Shown piece after piece: positions 59,633 to 64,000 of a stretch of 64,000 nt of DNA. The translations under genes and the position numbers were made by a program. Source of the DNA: JACPJP01 sp964650285 (GTDB lineage: Archaea; Nanobdellota; Nanobdellia; Woesearchaeales; GW2011-AR4); NCBI GenBank assembly GCA_964650285.1, contig CAZYSP010000006.1, positions 3,171-67,170 of the forward strand, read 5' to 3'. Numbering within the stretch: position 1 is the stretch's first letter; every line of letters starts with the position of its first letter. A model generated the notes under the pieces. The model had not been told where the DNA came from, made no database searches, and worked only from the letters and a program-made list of their open reading frames with translations.

Positions 59633-60387
59633 ATTCGTTCTTCTTTTTCTTCTATCAAAATTGTTTTACTATTATCAACTGATTTAGCTAATGTAACAGC
59701 TTTCTCAGCAAGAATCGGAGTAGGATCTATTAAAACACAATCAACATATTTTTGTTTTAGGGCTAAGGGTATTTCAGTACAACCCATCATTATTAGTTCG
59801 GCTCCTCTCTCTTTCAATAAAAGAGCAGCTTTTAATAATAGTTTTCTAGATGTTTTTTTGTATCCTGCTTTAATTCCTTCAGAATCATATATTGCACCCA
59901 TCACTAATGTTTCTTGTTCAGAGTTCTCTGGAGCGATTACTTCTATACCTTCTTGATTAAAAGCCCTATGATATATCTTTGTCTTTACTGTGCCAGAAGT
60001 TGCCAGGAGTCCAACTTTCTTTACATCAGGATATTTATTTTTTACAAATGCAAGAGTTTCTTCAATCATGCTAATCACAGGTATATTAACAGAGGCTCGA
60101 ACTTCTTTAATGAAGAAATGAGACGTGTTACATGGAATTATAATAAAATCTACACCAGAATACTCTAATTTTTTTGCTGTTGCAAGTAATTCTGGTAAGG
60201 GGCTTTCTCCCCCATATAGAATTCCTTTAGTTCTATCTGGTATTTGGGGATTGCTGTAAATGATAACTGGAATATGTTCTTGATCCTTTGTTACAGGGGT
60301 AGAACTAATAATTTCCCGGTACATATTACTGGTTGCTTCGGGACCCATGCCGCCTAAAATTCCTATAACCCCATATTTATTGTTCAT
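59629..60387 (-). CDS. Aspartate/glutamate racemase family protein
   Basis: A 252-residue racemase. IGILGGMGPEATSNMYR opens it, and the two catalytic Cys are in IIPCNTSHFF and MMGCTEIPLAL. It would interconvert L and D forms of Asp or Glu. It is the first gene of a two-gene operon with the ATP-grasp ligase and is divergent from a double Lrp-type regulator. Confidence 0.92.
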   Translation of the reverse strand: MNNKYGVIGILGGMGPEATSNMYREIISSTPVTKDQEHIPVIIYSNPQIPDRTKGILYGGESPLPELLATAKKLEYSGVDFIIIPCNTSHFFIKEVRASVNIPVISMIEETLAFVKNKYPDVKKVGLLATSGTVKTKIYHRAFNQEGIEVIAPENSEQETLVMGAIYDSEGIKAGYKKTSRKLLLKAALLLKERGAELIMMGCTEIPLALKQKYVDCVLIDPTPILAEKAVTLAKSVDNSKTILIEEKEERI

Positions 60388-60457
60388 TCTAATTACATAT
60401 CCTATAAACTCTAATTTTGTGAATTATTAGCATACTATCTCTATATATGCCTAAGAG

Positions 60458-60528
60458 GTAATATTTATAATAATATCTAGGTATTTCTCTTGTGAAATAG
60501 TAATATTTTTATATAATAAGTAATATTT
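60458..60528. promoter_or_regulatory. Three GTAATATTT sites in the racemase/Lrp divergent promoter
   Basis: GTAATATTT occurs at 60458-60466, 60500-60508 and 60520-60528, with spacings of 42 and 20 bp (near four and two helical turns). They lie between the divergent racemase and Lrp-type genes and are candidate binding sites for the regulator. Confidence 0.55.
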
Positions 60529-60549
60529 AACAAAATATAAGTCATAAAA

Positions 60550-61545
60550 ATGCTAAGAAAAGTAGAAAGGTCTGTTTTGAGCAAACTAGAGGTAAATTCA
60601 AGACAGCCTTTATCGAAAATTGGAAAGAAAATAGGAAGAAGCCAGCAACAGATTAGTTATACTGTAAATTCATTAATTGAAAAAGGATTCATTCAGAATT
60701 TTGAAACTATAATAGATTACTCAAAATTCAATATTATCAATTTTCGTGTCTTCTTTAAGTTAAGTTATGTCAGCGAAAAAAAATTTGATGAACTATTGAG
60801 TTACCTCATCTCAGATACTCGTACCTCTTATTTAGTAAGATGTGGTGGAAGATATGATTTGATCTGTACTTTTCTTACAACAAACCCTTCACGATTTAAT
60901 AAAGCGTTAAAAAATTTTATAGTGGAATTTCCAAAACAAGTTCAGAATTACAATGTTCTCACAACAATAGTGGTAAGGTGGTTTGGAAGAAAATACATTT
61001 CTGGAAGTATGTATGATCAGATAATTATTGGTGGAGACAGGAAGACTGAAATTATAAATCCTATATCAGAAAAATTTGATGATATTGATATGAAGATTCT
61101 CAATGAACTGTCAAAAGATGGAAGAAAAAGTTCTGTTAAAATTGCTGAGATGCTTTCTGTAACTCCAAAAACAATCATGCAAAGAATAAAAAAACTTCGT
61201 AATGAAAAAATCATACTTGGTTTTAAACCAGTGCTAAATTCAAGAGAGATGGGTTATATTTCAAATTTGTTATTAATAAAGTACCATAACATTGCTCCAG
61301 AAATGGAAAATGACATGGTCAATTATCTAAAGGTTCATCCAAATGTAGTCAGTATAGTAAAAACACTGGGTGAGTGGGATATAGAAATAAAAATAGAAAC
61401 ATCTGATACAATGGAATTTAGAAAGGTAGAGATAGAGATAAGGCAGAAATTCACTTTGCTGATACAGCAGATTGAAAGCATCCCTTTATACAAGATACAT
61501 AAGAGCAATTACTTTCCTGAATTCTTGATAAAGGACCAGTTCTAG
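60550..61545 (+). CDS. Double Lrp/AsnC-type transcription regulator
   Basis: A 331-residue protein with two Lrp-like halves. The first helix-turn-helix is LSKIGKKIGRSQQQISYTVNSL (about 20-41), the second is VKIAEMLSVTPKTIMQRIKKL (about 197-217, after DDIDMKILNELSKDGRKS). Each is followed by a ligand-binding-like alpha/beta region. Tandem Lrp proteins are unusual. It probably controls the divergent racemase/ATP-grasp genes. Confidence 0.85.
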   Translation: MLRKVERSVLSKLEVNSRQPLSKIGKKIGRSQQQISYTVNSLIEKGFIQNFETIIDYSKFNIINFRVFFKLSYVSEKKFDELLSYLISDTRTSYLVRCGGRYDLICTFLTTNPSRFNKALKNFIVEFPKQVQNYNVLTTIVVRWFGRKYISGSMYDQIIIGGDRKTEIINPISEKFDDIDMKILNELSKDGRKSSVKIAEMLSVTPKTIMQRIKKLRNEKIILGFKPVLNSREMGYISNLLLIKYHNIAPEMENDMVNYLKVHPNVVSIVKTLGEWDIEIKIETSDTMEFRKVEIEIRQKFTLLIQQIESIPLYKIHKSNYFPEFLIKDQF

Positions 61546-61599
61546 GATTTTTGTTTTAATAAATTATTTAAATAGGTAAAAATTCTTTTTTAGTTAAGG

Positions 61600-63015
61600 A
61601 TGGAACTTAAAAAAATAAATGAATTTACATGGCAGATGGATAAACAGGGCCCTATGAAAGTGCCTGCTATTATCTATGCTTCTGAAAAAATTCTTGATAA
61701 AATAAAACAAGATAAAACTCTTGAACAGGCAAAAAATGTTGCATGCTTAAAAGGGATCCAGAGAGCAGCTTATACAATGCCTGATGCTCATCAGGGCTAC
61801 GGCTTTCCAATAGGCGGAGTTGCAGCGTTTGATATGGAAACTGGTGTTATATCTCCAGGAGGCGTTGGTTACGATATTAATTGTGGTGTCCGCTTACTGA
61901 AAACAAACTTGAAGGTAAATGATGTCTTGTCAAAAAGAAAACAGCTTTTAGAAGAACTTTACAAAGAAGTGCCAGCAGGAGTTGGCAAAAAGGGCATTAC
62001 AAAAGTTACTAAAGACGTTTTAATAGAAGTTTTAAGCAAAGGGGCAAGATGGGCTATAGAGCAGGGTTATGGAACAGAAGAAGATTTGCAGAGAACAGAA
62101 GAATATGGAAATATGAAAGCAAATGTAAAAGATGTTTCTGAAAGAGCCTTACAAAGAGGTATGCCTCAGCTTGGAACTTTAGGAGCTGGAAATCATTTCC
62201 TTGAAATCCAGAAAGTTGACCAGATTTTTGACAGAGAAACTGCAAAAAGTTTTGGTATAGATGAAGAAGGACAAATAACGGCTATGATTCATTGCGGCTC
62301 TCGCGGCTTAGGTCACCAGGTTGCTTCTGATTACATCAAAAAGATGGAAGATAAATATGGCATTGCTAATTTGCCAGATAGGGAATTAATAAACGCTCCA
62401 ATAAGCTCAGAGCTGGGACAGAAATATTACAATGCTATGTCTGCTTCTGTTAATTTTGCCTTTGCCAACAGACAAATGATAGCGCATTGGACAAGGAATG
62501 TTTTCAAAAAAATCTTTGGAAGCTCTGAAGGAATGGCTCAAGTTTATGATGTCTGCCATAATTTGGCAAAATTTGAAAAGCACGAAATTGACAACAAAAA
62601 AGTGGAAGTTTGCATTCATAGAAAGGGTGCTACTAGAAGCTTTGGACCTGGAAGAGAAGAAATTCCAGAAATCTACAGAAACATAGGCCAGCCAGTTATA
62701 ATACCTGGAAGCATGGGAACTGCATCTTATTTGCTTGTAGGAACAAAAAAAGCTGAAGAAATATCATTTGGAAGCACAGCTCATGGCGCTGGAAGAGTAA
62801 TGTCAAGACATGAGGCAATAAGAAACTATCGAGGCGAACAGGTTAAAAGAGATTTAGAAACAAAAGGCATTATTGTCAAAGGCCCATGGAAAGGACTTGC
62901 TGAAGAGACATGGCAGGCTTACAAGGATATTGATGAAGTTGTTAAAACAAGCCATAAGTTAGGTATAGGTAATTTGGTTGCTAGGTTAGCACCATTAGCT
63001 GTGTTAAAAGGTTAA
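61600..63015 (+). CDS. rtcB: RNA-splicing ligase RtcB
   Basis: A 471-residue GTP-dependent RNA ligase that joins tRNA exons and repairs RNA. Metal ligands appear in GYDINCGVRLL, GAGNHFLEIQ and HCGSRGLGHQV; the guanylation His lies in STAHGAGRVMSR. The protein ends VARLAPLAVLKG. No intein is present. Pairs functionally with archease at 58250. Confidence 0.96.
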   Translation: MELKKINEFTWQMDKQGPMKVPAIIYASEKILDKIKQDKTLEQAKNVACLKGIQRAAYTMPDAHQGYGFPIGGVAAFDMETGVISPGGVGYDINCGVRLLKTNLKVNDVLSKRKQLLEELYKEVPAGVGKKGITKVTKDVLIEVLSKGARWAIEQGYGTEEDLQRTEEYGNMKANVKDVSERALQRGMPQLGTLGAGNHFLEIQKVDQIFDRETAKSFGIDEEGQITAMIHCGSRGLGHQVASDYIKKMEDKYGIANLPDRELINAPISSELGQKYYNAMSASVNFAFANRQMIAHWTRNVFKKIFGSSEGMAQVYDVCHNLAKFEKHEIDNKKVEVCIHRKGATRSFGPGREEIPEIYRNIGQPVIIPGSMGTASYLLVGTKKAEEISFGSTAHGAGRVMSRHEAIRNYRGEQVKRDLETKGIIVKGPWKGLAEETWQAYKDIDEVVKTSHKLGIGNLVARLAPLAVLKG

Positions 63016-63078
63016 AAACGTAAAAGAATATTTTATATACAAGTTGGTTAGAACTCATATCAAACAAAAAGAGGAAAA

Positions 63079-63351
63079 ATGAGGATAGTCATTTACGGCA
63101 TTGAAAAAGTTGGAATAAAGATTGCAGAAACCTTATAGGGGGAAGGTCATGATGTTACCATTATGGACAATGATGGTAAAAAGATTGATCAAATCCAAAA
63201 AAATTTAGATGTATTATGCATACAGGGGCGTATAGGTGATGCGAATGTTGTGGAAAGTTCCAAGATCAAAGGTGCAGATATTTTTATAGCAGTTACTGAT
63301 TCTGATGAAGAGAATATAATAGCGTCTATTATAGCAAAAAACCAGAGGTAA
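63079..63351 (+). pseudogene. Truncated TrkA-N domain gene with in-frame TAG
   Basis: ATG at 63079 begins a TrkA-type Rossmann fold (RIVIYGIEKVGIKIAETL), broken by TAG at codon 20 (63136-63138), then continues GEGHDVTIMDNDGKKI and ends after 90 codons at AKNQR, well short of the usual 130-220 residues. The double damage points to a decaying remnant of a potassium-uptake regulatory protein. Confidence 0.7.
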
Positions 63352-63383
63352 AGAAAGGAAAATAAATAGAAGGAATCAATATT

Positions 63384-63716
63384 TTATTTGGTTTGGGTAT
63401 AACACTTTCCAGAGTTATAACTTAATCCATGTTGTTGGGCAAGATTAAGAACATCTTTTTTAAGACCTAGTTGTTTTTCTTTATCACCACCCACCATTAT
63501 AGTAGGAGGAATCCCCCTACAACTTTTAATTAGCTCTAAATCATCACACCCACCTTTTAACTCAGGCATCCCATTGGAAATATTAATTTGCACTAAAACA
63601 TCATACCCTCTTTCATTTAACCCACCTAACAGCTCGTTTACTCTGGTTATAAGATCTGATTGTGTTATGCCTTCTAGCCCTGATGTTGGATTAAACTCTT
63701 GAAAAATTTTTTCCAT
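63384..63716 (-). CDS. Hypothetical protein
   Basis: A 110-residue protein starting MEKIFQEFNPTSGLEG. It has three Cys (GGCDDLELIKSC and GKCYTQTK). No family recognised; DVLVQINISNGMPELKG suggests a short alpha/beta fold. It is convergent with the trkA remnant. The 165-bp gap to the next ORF holds only AT-rich sequence and a TATA box. Confidence 0.5.
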   Translation of the reverse strand: MEKIFQEFNPTSGLEGITQSDLITRVNELLGGLNERGYDVLVQINISNGMPELKGGCDDLELIKSCRGIPPTIMVGGDKEKQLGLKKDVLNLAQQHGLSYNSGKCYTQTK

Positions 63717-63852
63717 TTTATTCTATTGCTTAGCAAATAAAGGGGTATTTAAAAACTTTTTTCATTCTCTGGTATTTACAGGTTTTTATGTCTAATAAGA
63801 GATGCTTTTATTTACCTGAACAAGTAGTATTGCAAATTCTCTACAAAAAAGC

Positions 63853-63860
63853 TTATATAC
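63853..63860 (+). promoter_or_regulatory. TATA box before the 34-residue ORF
   Basis: TTATATAC, about 26 bp before the ATG at 63882, predicts a leaderless transcript. Confidence 0.45.
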
Positions 63861-63881
63861 CACAAAATTACTTCTGTTTAT

Positions 63882-63986
63882 ATGCCATTAGTAGAATCAT
63901 TTTCCGGAATAAGAGGAATTCATGATGATGGTTTAGATGAAAAAGTTGTAGCTAGATTAGTGCCTTTGGCTGTTATGAAAGGATAG
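63882..63986 (+). CDS. Mosaic 34-residue ORF (phosphohexomutase start, RtcB-like end)
   Basis: A complete small ORF with a good promoter. Its first 20 residues (MPLVESFSGIRGIHDDGLDE) look like the start of archaeal phosphoglucomutase/phosphomannomutase, where SGIRG is the substrate loop. Its last 13 (VARLVPLAVMKG and a preceding Val) match the end of RtcB (VARLAPLAVLKG). The RtcB-like part differs from rtcB mainly at third codon positions. It may be a deletion remnant, a fusion by recombination or a real small protein. Confidence 0.4.
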   Translation: MPLVESFSGIRGIHDDGLDEKVVARLVPLAVMKG

Positions 63987-64000
63987 AGAATTCTTCCAAA

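Overview
This window is an AT-rich, gene-dense stretch of an archaeal genome. It encodes SRP54, aIF2-gamma, ribosomal proteins eS6 and eS1, aspartate carbamoyltransferase regulatory chain PyrI, archease with RtcB, a translin-family protein and a Bud32-type kinase. Promoters are TATA-box type, and many put the start site on or next to the ATG (leaderless). Small size, gene order and bacterial-looking genes (ThrRS and AspRS of bacterial architecture, GyrB, FabI, a pyruvate dehydrogenase, a MEP isoprenoid operon) suggest a DPANN archaeon, most like Woesearchaeota/Pacearchaeota. That placement is inference. One run of 100 N (34716-34815) marks a scaffold join.

Layout: 1-7606 (minus) is a MoxR/DUF58/Bat-like von Willebrand operon headed by an AbrB-type regulator. 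7.8-20.1 kb holds translation and housekeeping genes (thrS, srp54, aIF2-gamma, eS6, rdgB, csp, aspS, translin). 20.2-24.4 kb holds three related small membrane proteins, two coiled-coil proteins and a likely DNA-binding protein. 24.5-31.2 kb is a de novo UMP operon, pyrB-(mscS)-pyrI-pyrD-pyrK-pyrC-pyrE-pyrF. 31.3-33.8 kb holds a disrupted small gene, a SLOG-like protein, tRNA-Ala, a methyltransferase-kinase fusion and an MGMT-like protein. 33.8-38.6 kb encodes pyruvate dehydrogenase E1-alpha/E1-beta/E2, a thioredoxin-like protein and FabI. 39.1-43.7 kb (minus) is ispG-dxr-ispDF-ispE. 46.4-48.0 kb is an ArvA/ArvB/ArvC-like cluster. 50-58 kb has tRNA-Thr, hisS, a HAD phosphatase, a Bud32-like kinase, an intron-rich tRNA-Gln, eS1, a SemiSWEET and an intein-containing gyrB. 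58-64 kb has archease, a racemase/ATP-grasp pair facing a double Lrp-type regulator, rtcB, a broken trkA and a 34-residue mosaic mini-ORF.

The most unusual signal is a dispersed family of short twin-hairpin palindromic elements. Copies share constant joints (GGATGCC / GTGCATAA-like, or a GGTTTCG...CGAAGCCCA cap), while the stem sequences differ and stay self-complementary. Most copies are intergenic, but copies lie in frame inside pyrC and the Bud32-like kinase (there with an 18-bp flanking duplication), and one lies in a possible N-terminal extension of fabI. Two copies are nested or composite. A palindromic insert also sits in the T-loop of tRNA-Gln, which appears to carry three introns; archease and RtcB, needed to join such exons, are encoded nearby.

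Functionally, the pyr operon makes UMP from carbamoyl phosphate and aspartate (no carbamoyl phosphate synthetase here). The isp operon gives four MEP steps in three proteins (Dxs, IspH not here). The PDH E1/E2 genes would make acetyl-CoA (E3 not here).
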